DNA of 64,000 nucleotides from Spyradocola sp050942925 (GCA_050942925.1 JBMNOF010000004.1:7007-71006), one strand, 5' to 3'; counted from the stretch's first letter, positions 24,566 to 32,944 are shown. The notes: generated by a model from the sequence alone, not told the origin. Numbers and translations: made by a program.

Positions 24566-25813
24566 ATGATGCGAAATGTCGATGTGGCCGTTGTCGGCGG
24601 CGGTCCGGCGGGCCTTGCGGCGGCGCTGGCGGCGCACAAGGCCGGAGCCCGGTCGATCCTCGTCCTGGAAAGAGATACCTTCCCCGGGGGAATTCTGCAG
24701 CAGTGCATTCACAACGGCTTTGGCCTGCACTACTTTGGGCAGGAACTGACCGGGCCCGAATACGCCCAGAGATTTCTGGACGAGGTGGAGAAGATCGACT
24801 CCATCGAGGTGCTGCTGAATACCATGGTTCTGTCCGTCGCGCCGGACCGGCAGCTGGTTGCCGTCTCGAGCGAACACGGCATGGTGCGCGTGCAGGCGAA
24901 GGCCGTGGTCCTGGCCATGGGCTGCCGCGAGCGCACGCGCGGCGCGCTCAACATCCCCGGCACGCGCCCGGCGGGCGTGTACACCGCCGGCTGCGCGCAG
25001 CGCTTGGTCAACATGGAAGGGATGATGCCCGGAAAGCGCGTGATGATCCTGGGCTCGGGCGACATTGGGCTCATCATGGCGCGGCGCATGGTCTGGGAGG
25101 GCGCGAAGGTGGAGATGGTCTGCGAGATCATGCCCTACTCCAGCGGCCTGAACCGCAACATCGTGCAGTGCCTGGAGGACAACAACATCCCGCTGTACTT
25201 CAACACCACCGTTGTCAACATCCACGGCAAGGAGCGCGTGGAAGGGGTGACCATCGCCCAGGTCGATCCCGCGACGCGGGAACCCAAGATGGAGACGGCG
25301 CGCTACGTGCCCTGCGACACGCTCCTGCTCTCCGTCGGCCTCATTCCGGAAAATGAATTGACCTTGGGCACGGGCGCACAGATGGACCCGGTCACGTCCG
25401 GGGCCCAGGTGGATGCGGAGCGGCAGACGAGCGTGCCCGGCATCTTTGCCTGCGGAAACGTGCTCCACGTCCATGACCTGGTGGATAACGTCAGCGAAGA
25501 GGCGGCCATCGCCGGCGAAAACGCTGCCAAGTTTGCGCTGGGAACCCTGCAAAAGGCGGAAACCGTGCGCGTTTTGCCCGAGGGCGGCGTGCGCTATGTC
25601 GTGCCTCAGCGCCTGGTCAAGGGCGAGGGCAAGGCGGCCCTCTACTTCCGCGTGCGCGCAGCCTTCCAGCCCGCGCGCTTGACAGTCTTGAGCGGCGGCA
25701 AGGAGATCAAGTCTGTCAAAAAGCGCATTATGACGCCGGGCGAGATGGAAAAGACCATCATTGACCTTGGCGACGTCACCGGCGACGTCGTCGTGCGTGT
25801 GGAGGAGGGCTGA
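24566..25813 (+). CDS. FAD/NAD(P)-dependent oxidoreductase (GlpB/HcnB-like subunit)
   Basis: 415 residues. FAD motif VAVVGGGPAGLAAALAA at the N-terminus; second nucleotide fold VMILGSGDIGLIMARRM (about 155-170); FACGNVLHVHDLVDNVSEEA at the C-terminal FAD site. Conserved Cys-containing QQCIHNGFGLHYF and AMGCRERTRGALNIPG segments are typical of this subfamily. It begins immediately after the previous stop and should form a complex with that protein and the DUF1667 protein, passing electrons from glycerol-3-phosphate to NAD or another carrier. Confidence 0.87.
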   Translation: MMRNVDVAVVGGGPAGLAAALAAHKAGARSILVLERDTFPGGILQQCIHNGFGLHYFGQELTGPEYAQRFLDEVEKIDSIEVLLNTMVLSVAPDRQLVAVSSEHGMVRVQAKAVVLAMGCRERTRGALNIPGTRPAGVYTAGCAQRLVNMEGMMPGKRVMILGSGDIGLIMARRMVWEGAKVEMVCEIMPYSSGLNRNIVQCLEDNNIPLYFNTTVVNIHGKERVEGVTIAQVDPATREPKMETARYVPCDTLLLSVGLIPENELTLGTGAQMDPVTSGAQVDAERQTSVPGIFACGNVLHVHDLVDNVSEEAAIAGENAAKFALGTLQKAETVRVLPEGGVRYVVPQRLVKGEGKAALYFRVRAAFQPARLTVLSGGKEIKSVKKRIMTPGEMEKTIIDLGDVTGDVVVRVEEG

Positions 25814-25816
25814 GCC

Positions 25817-26188
25817 ATGAAAAAGGAGTTTGTCTGCATATCCTGCCCGGTGGGCTGCCGCCTGACCGTTTGGCAGGGAGAGGATGGGGAAGTCCAGGTG
25901 CAGGGCAATACCTGCCCCCGGGGAAAGGCGTATGGCGTGCAGGAGTTCACCGCGCCCATGCGCACGGTCACTTCCTCCGTGCCCGTGCGGTGCGGAACGC
26001 AGCTCATGTGCTCGGTCAAGACCGATGCGCCCGTGCCCAAGGAGAAAATCCCCGAGGTGCTCGCGGCCATTCGCGGCGCGAGCGTTCGCGCGCCCGTCTG
26101 CGTGGGCGACTGCATCCTGGAGAACGTCGCAGGGACGGGGGCAAATGTCGTGGCCACAAGGCGCGTCACGGAGAAAAAACGTGCATAA
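25817..26188 (+). CDS. DUF1667 cysteine-motif protein of the G3P dehydrogenase set
   Basis: 123 residues. The N-terminal FVCISCPVGCRL (Cys7, Cys10, Cys14) and NTCPRGKAYG resemble a four-cysteine metal or Fe-S site, followed by a domain ending CVGDCILENVAGTGANVVATR. DUF1667 proteins are consistently the third gene of this operon and are presumed electron-transfer or assembly partners. It starts 3 bases after the flavoprotein stop and ends before a terminator. Confidence 0.88.
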   Translation: MKKEFVCISCPVGCRLTVWQGEDGEVQVQGNTCPRGKAYGVQEFTAPMRTVTSSVPVRCGTQLMCSVKTDAPVPKEKIPEVLAAIRGASVRAPVCVGDCILENVAGTGANVVATRRVTEKKRA

Positions 26189-26202
26189 TCCTTAAAATCC
26201 GA

Positions 26203-26238
26203 GAGGGCACTGCGGGACCTGCAGCGCCCTCCTTTTTT
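26203..26238 (+). terminator. Terminator of the glycerol-3-phosphate dehydrogenase-like operon
   Basis: AGGGCaCTGC / GCAGcGCCCT stem with a 7-base loop and six T. Confidence 0.85.
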
Positions 26239-26254
26239 GTCCGCGCAGTCCCGA

Positions 26255-26809
26255 TCAGCGCGGCAGGCGCCGCAAAAGCGCCGGCGCCGCCACGGCGGCA
26301 AACAGGAGTTTGGCTGCGTCAAAGGGCAGATACATCAAGCAGAACGTCCACACGACGAACCACGGACTGACCGCTTGGTTGAGGACCAGCGTCATCACAA
26401 AATACCCATACACCGCCCCGAAAAGGTAGGTCACGGCGATGCCCGCCAGGCCAGAGAGCAGGGCGGCGGGGAAGGGGCGCAGGCGGCTCTTCAGACGCCG
26501 GAACAGCCAGGAGACGAGCGGACAGGCGGCCGTGATGCCCAGGACGAATCCGAACGTCGGAGAAGCAAGAGAGGAAAGACCGCCGGAAAATCCTGCGTAC
26601 ACCGGGGCGCCCACAAGCCCCAGCAGAAGATAGGCCAGCATCGATAGGAGCGCTGCCCGCGGAGGCAGGAGGAAGGCGGCCAGCAGCACAAAGAGCAGCT
26701 GCAAGGTGAACGCGCCATAGGGCATAGGGACAGTGATTTGCGCGCCGATCGCCGTCAGCGCACAAAAGAGTGCGCCGAGAATCAAGAGCTTTGTGGATGT
26801 GCGTTGCAT
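26255..26809 (-). CDS. bioY: Biotin transporter BioY (ECF S component)
   Basis: 184 residues with six membrane helices. ALTAIGAQITVPMPYGAFTLQLLFVLLAAFLL and LVGAPVYAGFSGGLSSLASPTFGF are hallmark BioY segments that line the biotin site. It probably pairs with a shared ECF module encoded elsewhere, since no EcfA/EcfT genes are here. GGAGGG precedes the ATG on the reverse strand. The promoter is overlapped by a perfect BirA operator, so expression should fall when biotin is plentiful. Confidence 0.94.
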   Translation of the reverse strand: MQRTSTKLLILGALFCALTAIGAQITVPMPYGAFTLQLLFVLLAAFLLPPRAALLSMLAYLLLGLVGAPVYAGFSGGLSSLASPTFGFVLGITAACPLVSWLFRRLKSRLRPFPAALLSGLAGIAVTYLFGAVYGYFVMTLVLNQAVSPWFVVWTFCLMYLPFDAAKLLFAAVAAPALLRRLPR

Positions 26810-26828
26810 ATGGGAGTCCCTCCTCGAA

Positions 26829-26860
26829 TTGTAAACCGATTCTATTTTTACGGTTTACAA
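26829..26860 (-). promoter_or_regulatory. BirA operator at bioY
   Basis: TTGTAAACC (26829-26837), 14-base spacer, GGTTTACAA (26852-26860): a perfect inverted repeat matching the biotin repressor site. It lies between the -10 box and the bioY start. Confidence 0.9.
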
Positions 26861-26887
26861 TATACAGGCGCAAAAAGGCGTTGTCAA
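26859..26887 (-). promoter_or_regulatory. Sigma-A promoter of bioY
   Basis: Reverse strand TTGACA (26882-26887), 17-base spacer, TATATT (26859-26864). The -10 hexamer overlaps the edge of the BirA operator. Confidence 0.85.
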
Positions 26888-27022
26888 TAGGGCAAGCGGA
26901 GCGGGAAAAGAAGCGCGCTGGGCGGCGCCAGATGCATTTTTTTCTGTAATTAATGAAGGAAAAAGTATGAACGGAGTGTATAGACAATGAATGAAAAAAA
27001 TCCGTAAACCGACGAACGGGGC

Positions 27023-27051
27023 TTTACAAAACAGAACATTGGGCGTATGAT
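27023..27051 (+). promoter_or_regulatory. Promoter of the ATP synthase operon
   Basis: TTTACA (27023-27028), 17-base spacer, TATGAT (27046-27051), 33 bases before the first ATG. Confidence 0.7.
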
Positions 27052-27083
27052 GCTGGAAGAGACGCACAAAGGGAGGCGAGGCG

Positions 27084-27356
27084 ATGGGGGCATTCGAATG
27101 GTTTCCGGATGCTTTTGGGTTGCTGTGGGGCTTGCTCGGCGGAGGCTTTAACCTCTTTTTGACCCGCAGGATGCTGAAAAACGGTCTGGACAACAAGCAT
27201 GTAGCGCTCATGCTCGTGTTCAAGCCCCTGACGCATCTGGTCATCCTGGTTCTTGCTGCGCTTGTTTCCCTGTGGTTCATGGTGCTTGCAGCGGCGGGGG
27301 ATCTGCTGATGTTGGGCGTCATGTTCATAAAAAACTACTTGGACGGCAGGAGATGA
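27084..27356 (+). CDS. atpI: AtpI-like small membrane protein
   Basis: 90 residues with two to three hydrophobic helices (about 10-28, 45-65, 65-82), first in the ATP synthase operon and ending 4 bases before atpB. The position and helix pattern fit subunit I, an assembly factor for the c-ring in F-type ATPases. Sequence conservation of AtpI is low, so the call depends on context. RBS GGGAGGCGAGG precedes the ATG. Confidence 0.7.
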   Translation: MGAFEWFPDAFGLLWGLLGGGFNLFLTRRMLKNGLDNKHVALMLVFKPLTHLVILVLAALVSLWFMVLAAAGDLLMLGVMFIKNYLDGRR

Positions 27357-27360
27357 TGAA

Positions 27361-28020
27361 ATGGAGCTGGAAATCACACCGGAAGCCTTTTACATAGGCA
27401 ATGTCAATGTAGGGCAGTCGGTGGTGGTCGCTTGGGGCGTGATGGTCGTGCTCATTGTGCTGGCCATCGTGGTCAAGATCAAATCCAAGAATTTCACAGA
27501 AGTCCCCAAGGGCCTGCAAAACTTGCTGGAATTGGGGGTTGAGACCATCCAGAAGTACTCCAAGACAGAAGTCGGAAGCGTATGGGAGGAAATCGCGCCC
27601 TATTGTGCGACCATCGGGCTGTACATCTTCGGATGCTGCATGGTGGAGCTGATCGGACTGCGCGCGCCCACGACGGACCTTTCCATGACGCTTGCGCTCG
27701 GCCTTGGCACGTTTTTCTGGATCAACTACATGGGCTTCCGGAAGAAGGGCTTTTTCGGAAGACTGGGTCACTACGTAAAGCCCATCCCGATCATCCCGAT
27801 CCTGACGGACCTGGCGGTCCCGATCTCCATGGCTTGCCGACTCTACGGCAACATCCTCGCCGGCATGATCGTCATGGAGCTGATCTACGGCGCGCTGAGC
27901 TACTTTGCGGTGGCGATTCCTGCGGCGCTGTCCCTCTACTTTAACTTCTTCGACTCGGCCATTCAGGCCTACATCTTCATCACGCTGACGCTTTCCTACG
28001 TGTCGGAAGCCATCGAATAA
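27361..28020 (+). CDS. atpB: F-type ATP synthase subunit a
   Basis: 219 residues, five or six membrane helices. The essential arginine of the proton or sodium path is Arg160 in PISMACRLYGNILAGMIV. The C-terminal helix YIFITLTLSYVSEAIE is typical. Subunit a forms the ion half-channels against the c-ring. It is shorter than enterobacterial a, as usual for Clostridia. Confidence 0.95.
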   Translation: MELEITPEAFYIGNVNVGQSVVVAWGVMVVLIVLAIVVKIKSKNFTEVPKGLQNLLELGVETIQKYSKTEVGSVWEEIAPYCATIGLYIFGCCMVELIGLRAPTTDLSMTLALGLGTFFWINYMGFRKKGFFGRLGHYVKPIPIIPILTDLAVPISMACRLYGNILAGMIVMELIYGALSYFAVAIPAALSLYFNFFDSAIQAYIFITLTLSYVSEAIE

Positions 28021-28050
28021 GTCAAATCAAACGCTTGGAGGTATAGAATT

Positions 28051-28275
28051 ATGGAAAATGGTCTGCTCGCCATCGGCGCTGGTCTCGCGGTTCTCACCGG
28101 CATGGGTGCTGGTATCTCCATGGGCATTGCCACCGGCAAGTCCGTTGAAGCGGTCGCCCGCCAGCCGGAAGCGGCCGGCAACATTCGCTCGACGATGATG
28201 TTGGGCATGGTCCTTGCGGAATCCACCGCAATCTACGGTTTCGTCGTGGCGCTGATCATCATCTTCCTGATGTAA
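28051..28275 (+). CDS. atpE: F-type ATP synthase subunit c
   Basis: 74 residues, two helices joined by the polar loop ARQPEAAGNI. The ion carboxylate is Glu57 in MVLAESTAIYG. Glu57-Ser58-Thr59 and Tyr62 copy the sodium-type signature of Ilyobacter c, but the helix-1 Gln of that site is replaced by Met24 (GAGISMGIATG), so ion choice is uncertain. RBS TTGGAGG precedes the ATG. Confidence 0.97.
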   Translation: MENGLLAIGAGLAVLTGMGAGISMGIATGKSVEAVARQPEAAGNIRSTMMLGMVLAESTAIYGFVVALIIIFLM

Positions 28276-28298
28276 CGGAAGGCAAGGAGAACACAGAC

Positions 28299-28790
28299 AT
28301 GGAAGGATTAAGTGCAATCATCAATCCCACCAGTCTCCTGATGCACCTGGTCAACATTGTCATCCTCTACATCGTCTTCCGCATCTTCCTCTACAAGCCG
28401 GTTGCCAAGTTCATGAAGAGCCGGCAGGAGCGCTTTGCAAAGGAGCGCGAAGAGCTGAACGCCGAAAAGGCGGAGGCGGACGCCATCAAGGCGCAGGGCG
28501 ATGAGATCCTGCACAAGGCGCGCACGGACGCGGAAGCCCAGGTTGCGCAGATCATGGCGCAGGCGGACAAGGACGCCAAGTCCATTCGTGAGGAAGCCCA
28601 GAAACAGGCGGGCGTCATCATCGAGAACGCCAAGCAGGAGGCGCAGGAGGAAAAGCGTCGCCAGCTGGAGGCCATGCACGATCAGGTGATGGAGCTCTCC
28701 GTCGCCCTGGCCAGCCGCATCCTCGAGCGCGAGATCAAGCCCGAAGACCATCAGAAGCTGATGGAGGAATTCCTTTCCGAGGTGAAGTGA
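28299..28790 (+). CDS. atpF: F-type ATP synthase subunit b
   Basis: 163 residues: one N-terminal membrane helix (about 8-28, LLMHLVNIVILYIVFRIFLY), then a long charged coiled coil rich in Ala/Glu/Lys. It forms the peripheral stalk dimer. The stop is one base before the ATG of the delta-alpha fusion. No separate delta gene lies between b and alpha, where it is normally found. Confidence 0.95.
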   Translation: MEGLSAIINPTSLLMHLVNIVILYIVFRIFLYKPVAKFMKSRQERFAKEREELNAEKAEADAIKAQGDEILHKARTDAEAQVAQIMAQADKDAKSIREEAQKQAGVIIENAKQEAQEEKRRQLEAMHDQVMELSVALASRILEREIKPEDHQKLMEEFLSEVK

Positions 28791-28791
28791 T

Positions 28792-30645
28792 ATGCTAAAA
28801 GGCTTTTTGTATGCCCCTATCCAGCTCACGCCGGAGCAGATTCACCACGTCGAGGAAAAGTTTTCTGCGAGCCTGGGCGATCAGGTGCAGCTCGTTCCCC
28901 AGACGGACAAGTCGCTCATCGGCGGCATCCGCGTGGAGATCGACGGCCGCGTCTACGACGGCACCATCAAAAAGAGACTGACCATCAAGGACGACAGCGG
29001 AGACATCGACTTTGCCTCCGATGCGGATAACTTTGAGTGGCTGGAAGGGTTGAACACCGTTGCGACCGTGGAAGACGAGCGCGACGAGGCAGGGCAGATC
29101 GTCCTAGACAGCGACGGCAAGCCCAAACAGAAGAGAAAGAGCAAACTCTCCAGTGTGGACATGGAGGAACTGGAAAAGCGCGTGCGCCGCATGAGCGGCT
29201 TCCGGACCCGGTCCGAAGTCCTGCCCGTGGGCTATGTGCTTTCCGTCGGCGACGGCATCGCGCACGTTTCGGGCCTCAACGGCTGCCGAAACAACGAGCT
29301 GCTTCGCTTTGACGGGGATAAGTTCGGAATCGCCTTCAACCTGGAGCGCGACAACGTCGGCGTCATCCTGCTGGATAAGACGGACGACATCGAAGAGGGC
29401 AGCAAGGTCGAGGGCACGGGACGCGTTGTTTCCGTTCCCGTGGGCGAGAGCCTGCTCGGCCGCGTGGTCGATCCTCTGGGCCGCCCCATCGACGGCCGCG
29501 AGCCCATCCGCGCCAAGGCCTTCCGCCCCATTGAGGCGGAGGCGCCTCCCATCATCGAGCGCGGCGCGGTCAAGACCCCGTTGCAGACGGGCTATGTCGC
29601 TATCGACGCCATGGTCCCGATCGGCCGCGGCCAGCGCGAGCTCATCATCGGCGACCGCCAGACCGGTAAGACGGCCATCGCTGTGGACACGATCCTGAAC
29701 CAAAAGAACACGGGCGTGCTCTGCATCTACGTCGCCATTGGACAGAAGGCGTCCACCATTGCCTCGGTCCGCAAGACCCTGGAAGAATACGGCGCCATGG
29801 AGTACACCACGATCGTTGCGGCCATGGCTTCGGATACGGCGCCCATGCAGTATATCGCCCCGTACGCCGGCTGCGCCATGGCGGAAGAGTTCATGTACAA
29901 CGGCAAGGATGCGCTCATCATCTACGACGACTTGTCCAAGCACGCCGTCGCATACCGCGCCATATCCCTGCTGCTCCGCCGTCCGCCGGGACGTGAGGCG
30001 TACCCCGGCGACGTCTTCTACCTGCACTCTCGACTGCTGGAGCGCGCGGCAAAGCTCTCGGATCACCTGGGCGGCGGCTCGATGACGGCATTGCCCATCA
30101 TCGAGACCATGGCTGGAGACATTTCGGCCTATATCCCGACCAACGTCATCTCCATCACCGACGGCCAGATCTTCCTGGAGAGCGAGCTCTTCCACTCCGG
30201 CGTGCGCCCGGCCGTCAACGGCGGTCTGTCCGTTTCGCGCGTAGGCGGCAACGCCCAGACCAAGGCCATGCGCAAGGTCTCCGGACAGCTCCGTCTGGAC
30301 CTTGCCCAGTATAGAGAACTTGCGGTCTTCGCGCAGTTCGGCTCCGACCTGGACACCGCGACGAGGGATCTGCTCGCCCAGGGCGAAAAGCTCACCGAGC
30401 TCCTCAAGCAGGATCAGTATTCGCCCATGCCCATGCAGGAGCAGGTTGTGCTGCTCTACGTCATGACCCGCGGGCTCGTGACCCAGGTGGAGGCCAAGGA
30501 CATCGCGCAGTTCAAGGTAGACTTTATCGACTTTGTGCGCAAGCATTACCCGCAGATTCTGCTGCGGATCGAGCAGAGCCGCGAAGTGGACGAGGAGACG
30601 GAAAACAGCATCGTCCACGCGGCACAGGAATACTTCAAGAGGTGA
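28792..30645 (+). CDS. atpA: ATP synthase subunit alpha fused to the delta C-terminal domain
   Basis: 617 residues, about 110 longer than normal alpha. Residues 1-63 (FLYAPIQLTPEQIHHVEEKF, then DKSLIGGIRVEIDGRVYDGT) match the C-terminal domain of subunit delta (AtpH), including the S/L-GG and Y/IDG landmarks. Residues 64-123 are a charged linker. A normal alpha starts near residue 124, with the beta-barrel from about 143 (VLPVGYVLSVGDG), Walker A GDRQTGKT (287-294) and complete alpha C-terminus. The six-helix N-terminal domain of delta is absent from the operon. The frame is uninterrupted, and the ATG directly follows atpF with a GAGGTGAAG RBS. An ATG at 29161 could start a free alpha but has no clear RBS. 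Confidence 0.93.
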   Translation: MLKGFLYAPIQLTPEQIHHVEEKFSASLGDQVQLVPQTDKSLIGGIRVEIDGRVYDGTIKKRLTIKDDSGDIDFASDADNFEWLEGLNTVATVEDERDEAGQIVLDSDGKPKQKRKSKLSSVDMEELEKRVRRMSGFRTRSEVLPVGYVLSVGDGIAHVSGLNGCRNNELLRFDGDKFGIAFNLERDNVGVILLDKTDDIEEGSKVEGTGRVVSVPVGESLLGRVVDPLGRPIDGREPIRAKAFRPIEAEAPPIIERGAVKTPLQTGYVAIDAMVPIGRGQRELIIGDRQTGKTAIAVDTILNQKNTGVLCIYVAIGQKASTIASVRKTLEEYGAMEYTTIVAAMASDTAPMQYIAPYAGCAMAEEFMYNGKDALIIYDDLSKHAVAYRAISLLLRRPPGREAYPGDVFYLHSRLLERAAKLSDHLGGGSMTALPIIETMAGDISAYIPTNVISITDGQIFLESELFHSGVRPAVNGGLSVSRVGGNAQTKAMRKVSGQLRLDLAQYRELAVFAQFGSDLDTATRDLLAQGEKLTELLKQDQYSPMPMQEQVVLLYVMTRGLVTQVEAKDIAQFKVDFIDFVRKHYPQILLRIEQSREVDEETENSIVHAAQEYFKR

Positions 30646-30652
30646 GAAGAAC

Positions 30653-31528
30653 ATGGCGAGCATAGCCGACATTCGCCACCACATGCGCGTGGTCTCGCAG
30701 ACGCTCCAGATCACAAAGGCCATGCAGATGATCTCCACCTCCAAGATGAAAAAGGGCCTGGCGCGCTATGACGCCAATGCCATCTACCTTCAGGAAGTGC
30801 GTCAGACCATCAAAAACGTTCTGATGCACGCGGAAGGACAGTCGCACCGCTACCTCCAGGCGCCGGAGGGCAACCGCGCCGCGCACATCATCATCGCGGC
30901 GGACAAGGGACTTGCCGGCGGCTACAACAGCAACGTGATGAACCTTGCCGTGGAGCACATGAAGGGCTTCCAGGAGAGCAACATCTTCTGCATCGGCCAG
31001 ATGGCCCGAGACTTCCTGGAGCACCGCGGCTACACGATCGACATCGAGTTCACCCACGTCATCCAGGACCCGACGCTCTACCACGCGCATCAGATCGCAG
31101 AGACGGTCCTTGAGCTCTACAACCAGAGGATGCTCGACGAGGTCTACGTCGTCTATACGCATCGCATCTCGACCATGGTGCAGCGCCCGGAGGTCATCCG
31201 CCTGCTGCCCGTGCGCGTAGAGGACTTTGATGACGTGGAGGCAACGGTCACGGGGGATGCGGAGCACGACCAGATCATCTATGAGCCCTCCATCACCAAC
31301 CTGATGGAGCTGCTCATTCCGCAGTACTTGATTGGCATAATCTACAGCGTGCTGGTGCAGTCCTTCGCTAGCGAGCAGTGCGCCCGCATGAACGCGATGG
31401 ATTCGGCAACGCGCAACGCAAACGAAATGATCGACAAGCTCAGCCACGAGTTGAACCGTGCCCGCCAGGGCGCCATCACAAACGAGCTGGCCGAGATCAT
31501 CTCGGGTGCGAGTGCGCTGGAAGGGTAG
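30653..31528 (+). CDS. atpG: F-type ATP synthase subunit gamma
   Basis: 291 residues. N-terminal helix MASIADIRHHMRVVSQTLQITKAMQMISTSKM and C-terminal helix MNAMDSATRNANEMIDKL form the rotating coiled coil; IIAADKGLAGGYNSNV is the central Rossmann-like motif. The ATG at 30653 follows AGAGGTGAGAAG, seven bases after the fusion gene stop; the frame above it is not used. Confidence 0.95.
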   Translation: MASIADIRHHMRVVSQTLQITKAMQMISTSKMKKGLARYDANAIYLQEVRQTIKNVLMHAEGQSHRYLQAPEGNRAAHIIIAADKGLAGGYNSNVMNLAVEHMKGFQESNIFCIGQMARDFLEHRGYTIDIEFTHVIQDPTLYHAHQIAETVLELYNQRMLDEVYVVYTHRISTMVQRPEVIRLLPVRVEDFDDVEATVTGDAEHDQIIYEPSITNLMELLIPQYLIGIIYSVLVQSFASEQCARMNAMDSATRNANEMIDKLSHELNRARQGAITNELAEIISGASALEG

Positions 31529-31534
31529 GGAGAT

Positions 31535-32938
31535 ATGGAAGGAAAGAGCCAGGGATTGGTCACGCAGGTCATCGGCGCAGTTGTGGACGTGCAGTTTGCA
31601 ATCGACGAAATGCCGGCCATCCGTGACCTGCTATATGTAACCGACGGCGCCTTTAAGACGCCGCTCGAGGTGGAAAAGCACATCGGCGGCGGCGTCGTGC
31701 GCTGCATCGCCCTGAAGGCCACAGAGGGCCTGTACCGCGGCATGACCGTGGAGAACACCGGCGCGCCCATCACCGTTCCGGTGGGAGAAGCCATGCTCGG
31801 CCGCGCCATCAACGTCATGGGCGAGCCGATCGACGGCCTGGGCGAGATTCAGTCCAAGGACACGATGGTGATCCATCGCAACCCGCCGGCCTTCGTCAAC
31901 CAGAAGCCCGCCAACGAGGTCTTTGAGACCGGCATCAAGGTCATCGACTTGCTCGCGCCCTATCCCAAGGGCGGCAAGATCGGCCTGTTCGGCGGCGCCG
32001 GCGTCGGCAAAACCGTCCTCATCATGGAGATGATCCGCAACATCGCCACCGAGCACGGCGGATACTCCATCTTCACCGGCGTCGGCGAGCGCTCCCGTGA
32101 GGGCGCCGAGCTGCTGTCGGACATGAAGGAAAGCGGCGTCATCAACAAGACCGTCATGGCCTTCGGCCAGATGAACGAGCCGCCGGGAAGCCGTATGCGC
32201 GTGGCGCTCACGGGCCTGACCCAGGCGGAGTTCTTCCGCGACCAGAGGCACACGGACGTGCTGCTGTTCATCGACAACATCTTCCGCTACGTGCAGGCGG
32301 GCTCCGAGGTTTCCGCACTGCTGGGCCGCATCCCGTCCGCCGTCGGCTACCAGCCGACGCTGGCGGAAGAGGTCGGCGAGCTCCAGGAGCGCATCGCCTC
32401 CACCGACAAGGGCTCCATCACCTCCGTGCAGGCCATTTACGTGCCCGCGGACGACTTGACGGACCCTGCGCCTGCGACCACCTTTACGCACTTGGACGCC
32501 ACCACCGTTCTGTCCCGTGCGGTTGCGGAAAGCGGCATTTACCCTGCGGTGGACCCGCTGGCGTCGGGCAGCCGCATCCTCGATCCCCGCATCGTGGGCG
32601 AGGACCACTACCGCATCGCGCGCCGCGTGCAGGAGGTTCTGCAGCGCTACAAGGAGCTCAGCGACATCATCGCGATCCTGGGCATGGACGAGCTGTCTGA
32701 GGAGGACCGCATGACGGTCCACCGCGCGCGCCGCATTCAGCGCTTCCTCTCGCAGCCCATGTTCGTGGCAGAGGTCTTCACCGGAAATCCCGGAAAGTAC
32801 GTTCCTGTCGAAAAGACCATCGAGGGCTTCCGGGCCATCGTGGACGGCGAGGTGGACGACCTGCCCGAGGCCGCCTTCTTCATGGTGGGCGACATCGAGG
32901 AGGCCAAGGCCAAAGCGGAAGCCATGCGGAAGGGATAG
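31535..32938 (+). CDS. atpD: F-type ATP synthase subunit beta
   Basis: 467 residues, normal length. Walker A GGAGVGKT (153-160), VGERSREG with the catalytic Glu, LLFIDNIFRY Walker B, and the DELSEED-like lever DELSEED. It holds the catalytic nucleotide sites. Start 6 bases after atpG, RBS GGGAG. Confidence 0.98.
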   Translation: MEGKSQGLVTQVIGAVVDVQFAIDEMPAIRDLLYVTDGAFKTPLEVEKHIGGGVVRCIALKATEGLYRGMTVENTGAPITVPVGEAMLGRAINVMGEPIDGLGEIQSKDTMVIHRNPPAFVNQKPANEVFETGIKVIDLLAPYPKGGKIGLFGGAGVGKTVLIMEMIRNIATEHGGYSIFTGVGERSREGAELLSDMKESGVINKTVMAFGQMNEPPGSRMRVALTGLTQAEFFRDQRHTDVLLFIDNIFRYVQAGSEVSALLGRIPSAVGYQPTLAEEVGELQERIASTDKGSITSVQAIYVPADDLTDPAPATTFTHLDATTVLSRAVAESGIYPAVDPLASGSRILDPRIVGEDHYRIARRVQEVLQRYKELSDIIAILGMDELSEEDRMTVHRARRIQRFLSQPMFVAEVFTGNPGKYVPVEKTIEGFRAIVDGEVDDLPEAAFFMVGDIEEAKAKAEAMRKG

Positions 32939-32944
32939 TGCGCC

